The notes under the pieces were generated by a model, which saw nothing but the letters and a program-made list of their open reading frames with translations, was not told where the DNA came from and did no database searches. A stretch of DNA of 64,000 nucleotides. Source: Pukyongia salina (GTDB taxonomy: Bacteria; Bacteroidota; Bacteroidia; Flavobacteriales; Flavobacteriaceae). Positions 8,444 to 17,204 of the stretch are shown here, in pieces. The stretch covers positions 1,178,001 to 1,242,000 of the forward strand of contig NZ_CP027062.1 of the NCBI RefSeq assembly GCF_002966125.1, written 5' to 3'. The first letter of the stretch is position 1. Each line of letters begins with the position of its first letter. The translations under genes and the position numbers were made by a program.

Positions 8444-8626
8444 TTATTCCTCTAATTTCTTATCGTTAGGATCTTCTTTCGAAGCCTCTTTAAACTCCTT
8501 AATTCCGCTACCAAGGCCTCGCATTAATTCCGGGATCTTTCGTCCTCCGAAGAGTAGTAAAACAATCACAACAATAAGTACAATCTGCCATGGGCCAATC
8601 GCAAGGGGTAAAAATAGTGCAGTCAT
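8444..8626 (-). CDS. tatA: Twin-arginine translocase subunit TatA/TatE
   Basis: This 60-residue inner-membrane protein forms the TatA/E pore component that exports folded proteins. It shows a short N-terminal transmembrane helix ([13 protein letters not shown]), the F-G-G-R-K-I-P-E hinge, an amphipathic helix ([13 protein letters not shown]) and a short charged tail. Family members usually have F-G-x-x-K-L/I-P, as here. I chose ATG 8626 because a TACCTTTG promoter lies 19 bases upstream; a longer 76-codon reading frame would start upstream of that promoter. It is convergent with the DUF4837 gene and divergent from the M23 peptidase gene. Confidence 0.93.
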   Translation of the reverse strand: MTALFLPLAIGPWQIVLIVVIVLLLFGGRKIPELMRGLGSGIKEFKEASKEDPNDKKLEE

Positions 8627-8645
8627 CTTTAAGAAATTTATAAGA

Positions 8646-8675
8646 CAAAGGTAACAAGAATTCCTTAGATACAAC
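8646..8675 (-). promoter_or_regulatory. tatA promoter (-33 GTTG, -7 TACCTTTG)
   Basis: On the minus strand GTTG (8675-8672) and TACCTTTG (8653-8646) are separated by 18 bases, close to the Bacteroidota -33 TTTG / -7 TAnnTTTG arrangement. It supports the short tatA start. Confidence 0.6.
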
Positions 8676-8715
8676 GTTTTCAGGGTAAGTTTAGCATACT
8701 CCCTGGACGTTTAAT

Positions 8716-8723
8716 TATATTTG
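8716..8723 (+). promoter_or_regulatory. Putative promoter of the M23 peptidase gene, -7 element TATATTTG
   Basis: TATATTTG matches TAnnTTTG and ends 21 bases before ATG 8745. It overlaps the alternative TTG start at 8721, which argues for the ATG start. A weak GTTTA lies about 25 bases upstream. Confidence 0.5.
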
Positions 8724-8744
8724 CAATCGAAGATAAACCTCAAT

Positions 8745-9611
8745 ATGGCCGACAAAGATAAACGGACAAAAAAAATTAAACGGAAACTACTGCATAAGTA
8801 TCGTCTGGTAGTTTTAAACGAAGACACCTTCGAAGAGCGGTTCTCTTTCAAATTGAACCGGCTGAATGTGTTCGTTTTCAGCACTATATTTGCAGTTTTC
8901 CTTATTGCCGGCACCACCTTGCTTATCGCCTTCACGCCCTTAAGAGAATACATTCCGGGCTATTCATCTACTTCTCTAAAGCAGCGTGCTACAGATCTAA
9001 CGTACAAAACAGATTCCCTGCAACAAGTGATCAATATCAATGAAAGTTACCTGGCATCCATACGAAAGGTACTCACCGGGGATGTAAAAACTGTCGATTT
9101 CAATAAAGATTCTATTCTGGAACTTGCCAGTAGAACTCCCGGCGGAGTAGACCTGGCGCCTTCTAGGGAGGATTCCTTACTACGCGAAAAGGTAATGCAG
9201 GAGGATAAATATAACCCTCTGGCCGATCCCGGATCTGTTAAGATCGTATTGTTTCCACCGGTAAAAGGAACTGTTTCTGAAGGGTACAACCCAAAAGTAA
9301 AACACTATGCCGTCGACATAGTCACCGCCAAGGACGCCCCCGTGAAAGCAACGGCCGATGGAACGGTGATTTTTGCCGAATGGACCGCCGAAACCGGTTA
9401 TGTGATCATACTGGAACATAGCAATAATCTTATTTCGGTCTACAAGCACAACGCATCCCTGGCCAAAGAACAAGGGGAACTTGTAAAGGCTGGAGAAGTA
9501 ATTGCTACTGCCGGAAACACAGGCGATCTAACCACCGGACCTCATCTTCACTTCGAATTGTGGAGTGAAGGATACCCGCTGAATCCGGCTAATTTTATAG
9601 ATTTCGACTAG
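8745..9611 (+). CDS. M23 family metallopeptidase (LytM domain), membrane-anchored
   Basis: This is a predicted periplasmic peptidoglycan endopeptidase of 288 residues. It has a basic cytoplasmic N-terminus (D-K-R-T-K-K-I-K-R-K), one transmembrane helix around residues 42-64, a linker helix, and a C-terminal M23 domain. All zinc-site motifs are intact: H-Y-A-V-D (HxxxD), Y-K-H-N and G-P-H-L-H-F-E. It should therefore be catalytically competent, unlike the EnvC-like protein at 52152-53384. The start is ATG 8745, supported by the promoter position. The GH3 gene begins six bases after its stop, so they are probably co-transcribed. Confidence 0.9.
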   Translation: MADKDKRTKKIKRKLLHKYRLVVLNEDTFEERFSFKLNRLNVFVFSTIFAVFLIAGTTLLIAFTPLREYIPGYSSTSLKQRATDLTYKTDSLQQVININESYLASIRKVLTGDVKTVDFNKDSILELASRTPGGVDLAPSREDSLLREKVMQEDKYNPLADPGSVKIVLFPPVKGTVSEGYNPKVKHYAVDIVTAKDAPVKATADGTVIFAEWTAETGYVIILEHSNNLISVYKHNASLAKEQGELVKAGEVIATAGNTGDLTTGPHLHFELWSEGYPLNPANFIDFD

Positions 9612-9617
9612 AACTTT

Positions 9618-11114
9618 ATGTCAATAAAAGCCTTTGCTGCCAGGATCTTCGCCAACCATATTGCTAAACGCAATAAGAAATGGTCGTCGCGACCCATTGA
9701 AACCCAGGAAAAGGTCTTCAAAGACCTTATTTCGCAGGCATCACTTACTGTCTTTGGGAAGGATCATCAGTTCGGGCAAATTAAAACCCACAAAGACTTT
9801 GTAAAACAGGTGCCTATTAGGGATTATGAAGAGCTTAGGCCCTATATAGACAGGGTTGTAGCCGGGGAGGAAGATGTTCTATGGCCGGGAAAACCAATTT
9901 ACCTCGCTAAGACCTCCGGAACTACATCCGGCGCCAAATACATACCCCTTACCAAAGCCTCGATGCCAGGACATATGAAAGCCGCCAGGGACGCCATCCT
10001 CGCCTATATACACGAGACCGGAAATACCGCCTTTGTGGATGGTAAAATGATCTTCCTGCAGGGGAACCCGGGCTTAAAGGAGCAAAATGGGATAAAACTG
10101 GGGCGGTTGTCGGGTATTGTGGCACATTACGTACCCTCTTATCTACAGAAGAATAGATTGCCTTCCTGGGAGACCAATTGTATAGAAGACTGGGAAAAGA
10201 AGGTGGATGCCATTGTGGAAGAAACCCGCAATGAGAATATGACAGTAATAAGCGGCATCCCTTCCTGGGTTCAGATGTATTTTGAAAAGCTAATCCAGGT
10301 GTCCGGGCAAAAAGTGGGAGACCTGTTTAAAAACTTCAGTCTCTTCATCTATGGAGGCGTGAATTACGAACCCTACAGGGCTAAGTTTGAAGCATTAATA
10401 GGACGGAAAGTGGATAGTATCGAACTGTTTCCCGCCAGTGAAGGTTTTTTTGCTTACCAGGATAAACAGGAAGAAAAAGGCATGCTGCTTTTGCTGGATT
10501 CGGGGATATTTTATGAATTTGTTGAGGCTGAAAAGTTCTTCGATAACAACCCTCCCAGGCTCACCCTGGAAGACGTTCAATTAGGTGTAAATTATGTAAT
10601 GATCATCTCTACCAACGCCGGTCTTTGGGGATACAACCTTGGAGATACCATACAATTTACTTCATTAGAACCCTTCAGGGTCATCGTTTCGGGAAGAATA
10701 AAGCACTTTATTTCTGCCTTTGGTGAACATGTGATCGGGAAGGAAGTGGAAGAAGCCATGCAACAGGCAATCTCGGCGCATGGGTTCAGCATTACTGAAT
10801 TTACCGTAGCTCCTCAAACAGACCCGGCAGACCTAGGGCTTCCGTATCATGAGTGGCTGGTTGAATTTGAAACAGAACCTGCCAACTTAGAGGCAATTGA
10901 AGCTACTTTAGACCAGCAAATGCAGGAGCAGAACAGCTATTATTTCGACCTTATTAAGGGTAAGATCCTTAGGCCGCTTACAATAAAAACATTAAAGAAA
11001 GATAGCTTTAATTTATTGATGAAGAGCGAAGGAAAACTAGGAGGTCAGAACAAAGTACCGAGACTGTCTAACGACCGTAAAATAGCGGAGAAGTTGTACC
11101 AATTGCAACCATAA
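9618..11114 (+). CDS. GH3-like acyl-adenylating enzyme (auxin-responsive promoter family)
   Basis: This 498-residue protein belongs to the GH3 fold of the ANL adenylating superfamily, known from plants as amino-acid conjugases of jasmonate and auxin. The ATP-binding motif S-G-T-T-S-G-A-K-Y-I-P-L is near residue 105, with F-P-A-S-E-G-F-F-A and Y-N-L-G-D-T-I-Q-F as later adenylate-binding motifs. Bacterial members are common in Bacteroidota but their substrates are not established. The gene is in an operon-like position six bases after the M23 gene and 23 bases before the DUF6909-type gene, which has its own promoter. A role in conjugating a carboxylate to an amine is inferred from the family only. 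Confidence 0.88.
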   Translation: MSIKAFAARIFANHIAKRNKKWSSRPIETQEKVFKDLISQASLTVFGKDHQFGQIKTHKDFVKQVPIRDYEELRPYIDRVVAGEEDVLWPGKPIYLAKTSGTTSGAKYIPLTKASMPGHMKAARDAILAYIHETGNTAFVDGKMIFLQGNPGLKEQNGIKLGRLSGIVAHYVPSYLQKNRLPSWETNCIEDWEKKVDAIVEETRNENMTVISGIPSWVQMYFEKLIQVSGQKVGDLFKNFSLFIYGGVNYEPYRAKFEALIGRKVDSIELFPASEGFFAYQDKQEEKGMLLLLDSGIFYEFVEAEKFFDNNPPRLTLEDVQLGVNYVMIISTNAGLWGYNLGDTIQFTSLEPFRVIVSGRIKHFISAFGEHVIGKEVEEAMQQAISAHGFSITEFTVAPQTDPADLGLPYHEWLVEFETEPANLEAIEATLDQQMQEQNSYYFDLIKGKILRPLTIKTLKKDSFNLLMKSEGKLGGQNKVPRLSNDRKIAEKLYQLQP

Positions 11115-11122
11115 ATAAGTAC

Positions 11123-11130
11123 TATCTTTG
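11123..11130 (+). promoter_or_regulatory. Putative promoter of the DUF6909-type gene, -7 element TATCTTTG
   Basis: TATCTTTG fits TAnnTTTG, with ATTG (11102-11105) 17 bases upstream as a possible -33. It ends seven bases before the ATG at 11138, so the 5' UTR would be only a few nucleotides. Because rfbB starts 14 bases after this gene, this may also be the promoter for the first part of the polysaccharide operon. Confidence 0.6.
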
Positions 11131-11137
11131 CAGCCGA

Positions 11138-12808
11138 ATGAACCCATCAAGAACACATAAACGAACAAGAGCCCAGGAAAGTTCGGGAGCCATAGAACGC
11201 ATGTATATTACTATGCGACACCTTTTCAACCGTGGCTTTTACAAGCCTATGGGTATCTCGGGGGAGACGCTGCGCGAATCGCTGCTTATTTTAAGCCCCG
11301 AGATCTACGGATCCATTTCAGAAGAAAAAATTGAACTGGAAGGGCTTCTTTATGTGATCGATCGTCTCCCTTATGGAATCGAGGAATGCAGATTTATCAA
11401 TCTAACATCGGATGAGGGCTACAAAAACTCGCATTTTAAGCCAATTATCCCGGCCAAGCGCCGCCGTAACTGCTACCGGATCGACGAGGAGCAAATGAAT
11501 ATAGAAATTACCCGTGGTCGCTCTGAGATCTACGATATTCTTACGCACTTAACCTTCCTCTATATCGAATCTCATAAGATCATGAAACAGGTTTTGATCA
11601 ATGATAACGGAGAGGTGATAAGGGACTGGAAGAAACTGGAGGAAGCGGTGCTTGTTAAGAAGGAACTAACAAAGAACGACAAGGAAATAGCCCTTACCCA
11701 TACAGCGAATTTCCTAGGAAGGACCTTCGAGGAGGTGAATGCCATCTACCCGTTATTTGAGTGTGAAGGCATTAAGAATCGCTTTCTTAACATCATCTAT
11801 TATCTGGGAAAACGGGCCATGGAAGAGGTTCTTGAGGATAATCAGCGATTAATTACCTTCAGTCCGGTTTTAAGGGAACGCCTTGGGCATCATATTCACG
11901 GGGAACAATGGGCGCTGAAAGTAAAGAAGACCTTGAATGATAAAGGATTGTTGGCCCGCCCGCTACACATTATTAGTGCGAATATGCACTCCGTACAGAA
12001 CAGCCTGTTTGCTAAGAAGGCTCTTGCTTCGGAATTTAAGAACGAAAAAGAGATAGCGATATTTGAAAAGCTTAGCAACCCTAAAAGCATAAAATTACAG
12101 CAAAAAGTTGCTAAATATGCCCTGGCAAACGGCATGTCGTATATTGAAGATGACTCCGGCGCCAATATCAATGTCCAGATCTTCGATTCGAATTATTTTT
12201 ATGAGAATTCTCAGGGACTTGACCCTGAAGAAATGCCCGTGATCATAGTTATGGACTATGCCTTTGGAGAGCAGGCGTATGAAACCATGGACGAATTGTT
12301 AAAACCCTATAATAATAACGGTATAAAGCAGTTACTGAAGGTGGTATCCATTTCCATTATGGGTAAAGCGGGAATCTTAAGCGGTAAAAAAGGAGATATA
12401 ATGATCCCCACAGCACATGTTTTTGAGGGAACGGCAGATAATTACCCATTTAAAAACAAATTGAAAAAATCTCATTTTGACGATGTAGATATCACCGTTT
12501 GTGAAGGAACCATGATCACGGTAATGGGGACTTCCTTGCAAAACAAGGATATTTTGAAGTTTTTCCATACTTCAACCTGGAATGTTATTGGCCTTGAAAT
12601 GGAGGGCGCTCATTACCAGAAAGCAATTCAGTCTGCCTCAAAGATTAGGGGAAGTATTAGTCCGAAGGTAGCAGTACGCTATGCGTACTACGCCTCGGAT
12701 AATCCATTGGAATCCGGAAGTACTCTGGCTTCGGGTGGTTTGGGAACCGCGGGGGTAAAACCTACCTACGCCATAACGGAAAAAATGTTAAAACAGATTT
12801 TAGTTTAA
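11138..12808 (+). CDS. DUF6909-type protein with nucleoside phosphorylase-like C-terminal domain
   Basis: This 556-residue protein is of a type I recognise from Flavobacteriia (DUF6909 as I recall), with no assigned function. The N-terminal ~280 residues are mainly helical and unplaced. The C-terminal ~230 residues contain G-D-I-M-I-P-T-A-H-V, then G-L-E-M-E-G-A-H-Y and Y-A-S-D-N-P. These resemble the ligand-binding motifs of the PNP/UDP/AMP-nucleosidase family (GDI/LVxP, ExEGA/xMEA, SD). I infer an N-glycosidic bond-cleaving or nucleotide-binding role, perhaps AMP-nucleosidase-like; it could be a degenerate fold. It follows the GH3 gene, and rfbB begins 14 bases after its stop. Confidence 0.6.
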   Translation: MNPSRTHKRTRAQESSGAIERMYITMRHLFNRGFYKPMGISGETLRESLLILSPEIYGSISEEKIELEGLLYVIDRLPYGIEECRFINLTSDEGYKNSHFKPIIPAKRRRNCYRIDEEQMNIEITRGRSEIYDILTHLTFLYIESHKIMKQVLINDNGEVIRDWKKLEEAVLVKKELTKNDKEIALTHTANFLGRTFEEVNAIYPLFECEGIKNRFLNIIYYLGKRAMEEVLEDNQRLITFSPVLRERLGHHIHGEQWALKVKKTLNDKGLLARPLHIISANMHSVQNSLFAKKALASEFKNEKEIAIFEKLSNPKSIKLQQKVAKYALANGMSYIEDDSGANINVQIFDSNYFYENSQGLDPEEMPVIIVMDYAFGEQAYETMDELLKPYNNNGIKQLLKVVSISIMGKAGILSGKKGDIMIPTAHVFEGTADNYPFKNKLKKSHFDDVDITVCEGTMITVMGTSLQNKDILKFFHTSTWNVIGLEMEGAHYQKAIQSASKIRGSISPKVAVRYAYYASDNPLESGSTLASGGLGTAGVKPTYAITEKMLKQILV

Positions 12809-12822
12809 TCTAAAAATATATT

Positions 12823-13839
12823 TTGAATCACGATAACATATTGATTACAGGGGGAGCAGGCTTTATTGGCTCTAATTATGTCACCTATTTATTGGAATCC
12901 ACTTCGGCAAATGTTTTTGTGCTGGATAAGCTAACTTATGCGGGTGATATGAGAAATCTGGACTCGGTTGCCGGCTTATCCAACTATCATTTCATTCAGG
13001 GAGATATTTGCGATAAGGACTTCATTGAAGAAATGTTCAAAAAACACCAATTCGACCAGGTGGTACACTTCGCCGCCGAATCTCACGTGGATAATTCTAT
13101 TAGCGGTCCTGCAGCCTTTATTGAAACGAACATTGTAGGTACCTTTAATTTGCTTCAGGCCTCCTATAAAACATGGATGGAGGGACCGGGTAAAGCAAAA
13201 GAGGCTTTTAGCCATGCGCGTTTTCTGCATGTTTCTACCGATGAGGTATACGGCACCTTGGGAGAAACAGGGCTATTCACAGAAGAAACACCGTATGCTC
13301 CCAATAGCCCGTATAGTGCCTCCAAAGCTTCTTCAGATTTTATAGTTCGCAGCTACTATCATACCTATCAGTTACCTGTGGTTACTACCAATTGTTCGAA
13401 CAATTACGGCCCTAACCAGCATAAGGAGAAGTTAATTCCAACCATAATACGCAAGGCCCTGGCGGGAGATCCAATCCCCATTTATGGCGATGGCACCAAT
13501 GTAAGAGACTGGCTTTATGTGTTAGATCACTGTAGAGGGATTAAACTGGCAGTAGAAAACGGAGAGTTGGGTGAAACTTATAATATCGGTGGCCGTAATG
13601 AACGAACCAATCTCTATATTGCAGAGACTATTTGTAACTTATTGGACCAATTAGAACCGGCCGAAAAGCCGTATAAAGAACAGATCTCCTTTGTAACCGA
13701 CAGGCCGGGGCATGATTTCAGATATGCTATCGATGCTTCAAAAATTGAAAATGATCTGGGGTGGAAAGCCGATGAGAATTTCGAATCGGGCATCTTAAAA
13801 ACCATCGAATGGTATCTAAAACACAAGGAAAGACTATAA
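12823..13839 (+). CDS. rfbB: dTDP-glucose 4,6-dehydratase
   Basis: This is step two of dTDP-L-rhamnose synthesis, converting dTDP-glucose to dTDP-4-keto-6-deoxyglucose with NAD+. The 338-residue SDR protein has T-G-G-A-G-F-I-G at the N-terminus, S-T-D-E-V-Y-G, catalytic Y-S-A-S-K and N-C-S-N-N-Y-G-P, all typical of RmlB. Translation starts at TTG 12823; no ATG lies before the Rossmann motif. It is the first gene of the rfbBACD set, ordered B-A-C-D with gaps of a few bases or overlaps. A separate promoter is not apparent. Confidence 0.96.
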   Translation: MNHDNILITGGAGFIGSNYVTYLLESTSANVFVLDKLTYAGDMRNLDSVAGLSNYHFIQGDICDKDFIEEMFKKHQFDQVVHFAAESHVDNSISGPAAFIETNIVGTFNLLQASYKTWMEGPGKAKEAFSHARFLHVSTDEVYGTLGETGLFTEETPYAPNSPYSASKASSDFIVRSYYHTYQLPVVTTNCSNNYGPNQHKEKLIPTIIRKALAGDPIPIYGDGTNVRDWLYVLDHCRGIKLAVENGELGETYNIGGRNERTNLYIAETICNLLDQLEPAEKPYKEQISFVTDRPGHDFRYAIDASKIENDLGWKADENFESGILKTIEWYLKHKERL

Positions 13840-13843
13840 AAAG

Positions 13844-14701
13844 ATGAAAGGAATAGTACTGGCCGGTGGATCCGGAACCCGATTGCATCCCATTACACTT
13901 GCCATAAGCAAGCAACTCATGCCTGTTTACGACAAGCCAATGATCTATTACCCTCTCTCTACCCTCATGTATTCGGGCATCAGAGAGATATTGATCATTT
14001 CCACGCCACAGGACCTGCCCTTATTTAAAAAGCTACTCGGGGATGGAGCCAAGTATGGTTGTTCGTTCCAATATGCTGTACAAGAAGAACCGAAGGGCCT
14101 GGCGGAAGCCTTTATTATTGGGAAGGATTTCATAGGCAAGGACAAAGTTGCACTTATCCTTGGTGACAATATTTTTTATGGGTCTGGTTTGAAGGAACTC
14201 CTCATATCCAACAACGATCCGGACGGTGGGGTGATCTACGCATACCATGTTCATGATCCTGAACGATATGGGGTTGTAGAATTTGATGAAAACGGGAAAG
14301 CCCTGTCTATTGAAGAAAAGCCAAAGCACCCAAAATCCAATTTTGCCGTACCGGGGATCTATTTTTACGATAATTCGGTAGTAGATATAGCTGCTGGCAT
14401 AAAACCCAGCGCCCGAGGGGAACTTGAGATCACCGATGTTAATAACGAATATCTAAAAGCAGGCAAATTAAGCGTGAGTATCCTCGACAAGGGTACTGCC
14501 TGGCTGGACACAGGAACTTTCGCTTCGTTAATGCAAGCCGCTCAATTTGTAGAGGTTATAGAAGAACGCCAGGGTCTTAAAATTGGTGCAATTGAAGAAG
14601 CTGCATACGATATGGGTTACATTACAGCAGATCAGTTAAAAAAATTAGCTAAACCATTGTTGAAAAGTGGTTACGGCAAGAACCTTTATCACGGAAAGTA
14701 G
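13844..14701 (+). CDS. rfbA: Glucose-1-phosphate thymidylyltransferase
   Basis: This is step one of dTDP-L-rhamnose synthesis: glucose-1-phosphate + dTTP to dTDP-glucose + PPi. The 285-residue length is normal for RmlA. The nucleotide-binding signature G-G-S-G-T-R-L-H-P starts at residue 8, followed by [23 protein letters not shown] and E-K-P-K-x-P-K-S-N. It starts four bases after rfbB and ends two bases before rfbC. No anomalies were noted. Confidence 0.97.
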   Translation: MKGIVLAGGSGTRLHPITLAISKQLMPVYDKPMIYYPLSTLMYSGIREILIISTPQDLPLFKKLLGDGAKYGCSFQYAVQEEPKGLAEAFIIGKDFIGKDKVALILGDNIFYGSGLKELLISNNDPDGGVIYAYHVHDPERYGVVEFDENGKALSIEEKPKHPKSNFAVPGIYFYDNSVVDIAAGIKPSARGELEITDVNNEYLKAGKLSVSILDKGTAWLDTGTFASLMQAAQFVEVIEERQGLKIGAIEEAAYDMGYITADQLKKLAKPLLKSGYGKNLYHGK

Positions 14702-14703
14702 TT

Positions 14704-15249
14704 TTGGAAAAGATAGAAACTCCCTTAAAAGATTGTTTTATTTTGAAACCCAGGGTGTTTTCAGACGCCAGGGGATCATTCTGCGAAAGCTATAACAAGA
14801 AAACTTTTAAAAGCGCAACGGGGCTGGACATAGATTTTGTACAGGATAACCAGTCTATTTCGTCTTACGGGGTATTGCGGGGCCTTCACTTTCAAAAGGG
14901 TAATATGGCGCAGGCCAAGCTGGTGCGGGCTATCCAAGGCAGAGTACTGGACATAGTAGTAGATATACGTAAAGGGTCTGAAACCTTCGGGCAATCCTAC
15001 AGTGTGGAGCTAAATAATGAGAATAATCTGCAGTTGTTTGTGCCTCGTGGATTTGCACATGGATTCATTACCCTTACAAACAAGGCCATATTTGCCTACA
15101 AATGCGATAATTATTACGATAAAGAATCGGAAAGCGGCATAATTTACAACGACGCAACCTTATCTTTAGACTGGCATCTTCCAAAGGAAGATTTTATAAT
15201 TTCGGATAAAGACCTGGAACTTCCCGGATTTGAGGAGGTAATTTCATGA
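14704..15249 (+). CDS. rfbC: dTDP-4-dehydrorhamnose 3,5-epimerase
   Basis: This is step three of dTDP-L-rhamnose synthesis, a double epimerisation of the 4-keto-6-deoxy sugar. The 181-residue cupin has Q-D-N-Q-S, R-G-L-H-F-Q (catalytic His) and P-R-G-F-A-H-G-F, which are RmlC hallmarks. The start is TTG 14704, two bases after the rfbA stop, giving MEKIETPLKD. The 3' end overlaps rfbD by four bases (ATGA), implying translational coupling. Confidence 0.96.
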   Translation: MEKIETPLKDCFILKPRVFSDARGSFCESYNKKTFKSATGLDIDFVQDNQSISSYGVLRGLHFQKGNMAQAKLVRAIQGRVLDIVVDIRKGSETFGQSYSVELNNENNLQLFVPRGFAHGFITLTNKAIFAYKCDNYYDKESESGIIYNDATLSLDWHLPKEDFIISDKDLELPGFEEVIS

Positions 15250-16109
15250 AAAAAGTATTGGTAACAGGGGCGTTCGGACAACTTGCTATGTGTATTAAAC
15301 AGGCAGCTCCTAACTACCCCGATCTGGATTTTACTTTTGTAAATAAAACGGAACTCGATGTTACCGATCCCTCGGCTGTCCGCTCGTATTTCAATGAGAA
15401 TCCGGTTGATGTTTGTATCAATACCGCCGCCTACACAAATGTTGAAAAGGCCGAAAGCGAAAAGGAACAGGCGCTTGCGGTTAATGCAATGGCAGTAAAA
15501 ACCCTGGCCCAAGTCTGTGAAAACCATAAGACGGTTTTAATTCATGTGTCCACAGATTATGTGTTCGATGGAACAAAAAGATCTCCTTATACAGAGCAGG
15601 ACGCTACCAACCCGATCAATGTGTACGGGGCGTCCAAACTTGCTGGCGAAGAGGAACTGGCCGTCCATTGCAGCCAACATTTTATTATAAGAACTTCCTG
15701 GTTGTATTCGGAATATGGACATAATTTTTTTAAAACCATACTTAGACACGCAACCGAAGGAAACCCACTAACAATTACCACCGAACAGCTGGGCACACCT
15801 ACCAACGCAAATGATCTGGCTAGGGCAATCCTTTTGGTGGCAGATAGTGAAAGCAAGGAATATGGCCTGTATCACTATAGCAATTCGGGAGAGGCAACCT
15901 GGTATGATTTCGCCGAAGCGATTTTACAGGAGTCGGGACAAATTGAAACCGCAAACCTTGCCAAAACCGACCATTACCGTACTTTTGCAAAAAGACCGGT
16001 TTACAGTATTTTAAACAGCACAAAATTCTGCAAGGCTTTTAAAGCGGATACCATCAATTGGAAGGAGAGCTTAAAAACCTTATTTGTAGAAAATAATAAC
16101 CATAAATAA
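15246..16109 (+). CDS. rfbD: dTDP-4-dehydrorhamnose reductase
   Basis: This is the last step of dTDP-L-rhamnose synthesis, NAD(P)H-dependent reduction to dTDP-rhamnose. The 287-residue SDR shows T-G-A-F-G-Q-L near the N-terminus (the family usually has GxxGQLG), N-T-A-A-Y-T-N-V, S-T-D-Y-V-F-D-G and Y-G-A-S-K-L-A-G-E with the catalytic Tyr-Lys. It overlaps rfbC by ATGA, and the Wzz-like gene begins six bases after it. All four rml genes are intact, so dTDP-rhamnose supply is complete within the locus. Confidence 0.96.
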   Translation: MKKVLVTGAFGQLAMCIKQAAPNYPDLDFTFVNKTELDVTDPSAVRSYFNENPVDVCINTAAYTNVEKAESEKEQALAVNAMAVKTLAQVCENHKTVLIHVSTDYVFDGTKRSPYTEQDATNPINVYGASKLAGEEELAVHCSQHFIIRTSWLYSEYGHNFFKTILRHATEGNPLTITTEQLGTPTNANDLARAILLVADSESKEYGLYHYSNSGEATWYDFAEAILQESGQIETANLAKTDHYRTFAKRPVYSILNSTKFCKAFKADTINWKESLKTLFVENNNHK

Positions 16110-16115
16110 AAACGA

Positions 16116-17096
16116 ATGGCACAGAACAATCAGGAAGAAGTAGATCTGTTTGTAGTATTAAAGAGACTTAATAAGGTCTATCAGGGATTCCTTGCCAGTG
16201 TGTACAAGGGCATCCGTTTTGTAATTAAGAACTGGATCGTCTTAACGATCCTGATCGTTGGCGGCTATTTTATTGGCGGCTGGTGGCAAAGATCCTTAAC
16301 CCCTACAAAAGAGGCGGTGATGATCGTTCAGAACAACTTCGACAGCTCGAATTATGTTTACAATGCCATCGACCTGCTCAACATAAAATACAAACAAGGC
16401 CATAAGAGCTTTGTAAAGCAATACGGTTTCGATACCGAAAATCCGGATATCTCAGATATCGTAGTGGAACCTATCGTGAACATCGTGGAACTTCTCGAAA
16501 AACAGGAGACCAACGATAGAAACCTCGAATCCTACCTAAGCAGGGTTACCTTCGAAGAAGACCCCTTGTTGTCTGAGATCTACTTCCCCGAATATACCTT
16601 CCACAAGATCACTATCAGTACGGAGAAATCGGATCCGGCCATCATAGAAAAGGTGCTCAATTATCTCAACAATAACGAGATCTATAACAAGACGAAAGAT
16701 GTTGTTGTTTCAGAAACACAATTGAGAATTCAGCGAAACGATGTGAGTATCGCCAATATCGACGCTATTTTCGACGAGTACTCCGGAAAGAATGCAGATG
16801 GCTCTAAAGCTAGTGAGATGAACTTCCTGATTCAGGAAAATAACAACTTGCATCAGCTACTGGACAAGAAAAAGGAACTTATAGAGGAGAACGAATATCT
16901 CAAGAAAGAACTCATTAAATACGATAATGTGGTTTCTTTACTCAACAATCCTAATTTTTACAATTCCTCCGATTTCTTTAGTAAAAAGAGGACCTTGTTA
17001 CCTATAGCCCTGGTATTACTTTATATAGGTTTCTTCGTGATACGTAATATCTATCTCAAAGGAAAGAAATATTCGGAAGAGATATCACAAGCCTGA
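16116..17096 (+). CDS. Wzz-like polysaccharide co-polymerase (chain length protein)
   Basis: This 326-residue inner-membrane protein has a transmembrane helix near residues 40-58, a periplasmic region of about 230 residues with predicted coiled coil (residues ~200-265, Glu/Lys/Leu/Asn-rich) and a second helix near residues 290-308 followed by a short basic tail. This is the two-helix topology of Wzz/PCP chain-length regulators. It lacks the C-terminal tyrosine-kinase domain of Wzc-type proteins, and no clear Pro/Gly-rich PCP motif is seen before the second helix, so the assignment relies on topology and position. It sits between rfbD and wzx. Confidence 0.65.
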   Translation: MAQNNQEEVDLFVVLKRLNKVYQGFLASVYKGIRFVIKNWIVLTILIVGGYFIGGWWQRSLTPTKEAVMIVQNNFDSSNYVYNAIDLLNIKYKQGHKSFVKQYGFDTENPDISDIVVEPIVNIVELLEKQETNDRNLESYLSRVTFEEDPLLSEIYFPEYTFHKITISTEKSDPAIIEKVLNYLNNNEIYNKTKDVVVSETQLRIQRNDVSIANIDAIFDEYSGKNADGSKASEMNFLIQENNNLHQLLDKKKELIEENEYLKKELIKYDNVVSLLNNPNFYNSSDFFSKKRTLLPIALVLLYIGFFVIRNIYLKGKKYSEEISQA

Positions 17097-17204
17097 TCGT
17101 ATTGATAATCCGGCAAAGAAGTATAAAACATTAATCTATAAATGTTCACCCGGGATTTCGGAAATGAGGGAAATTCCCAATGAAGATCTGAAGGCCTGTC
17201 ATCA

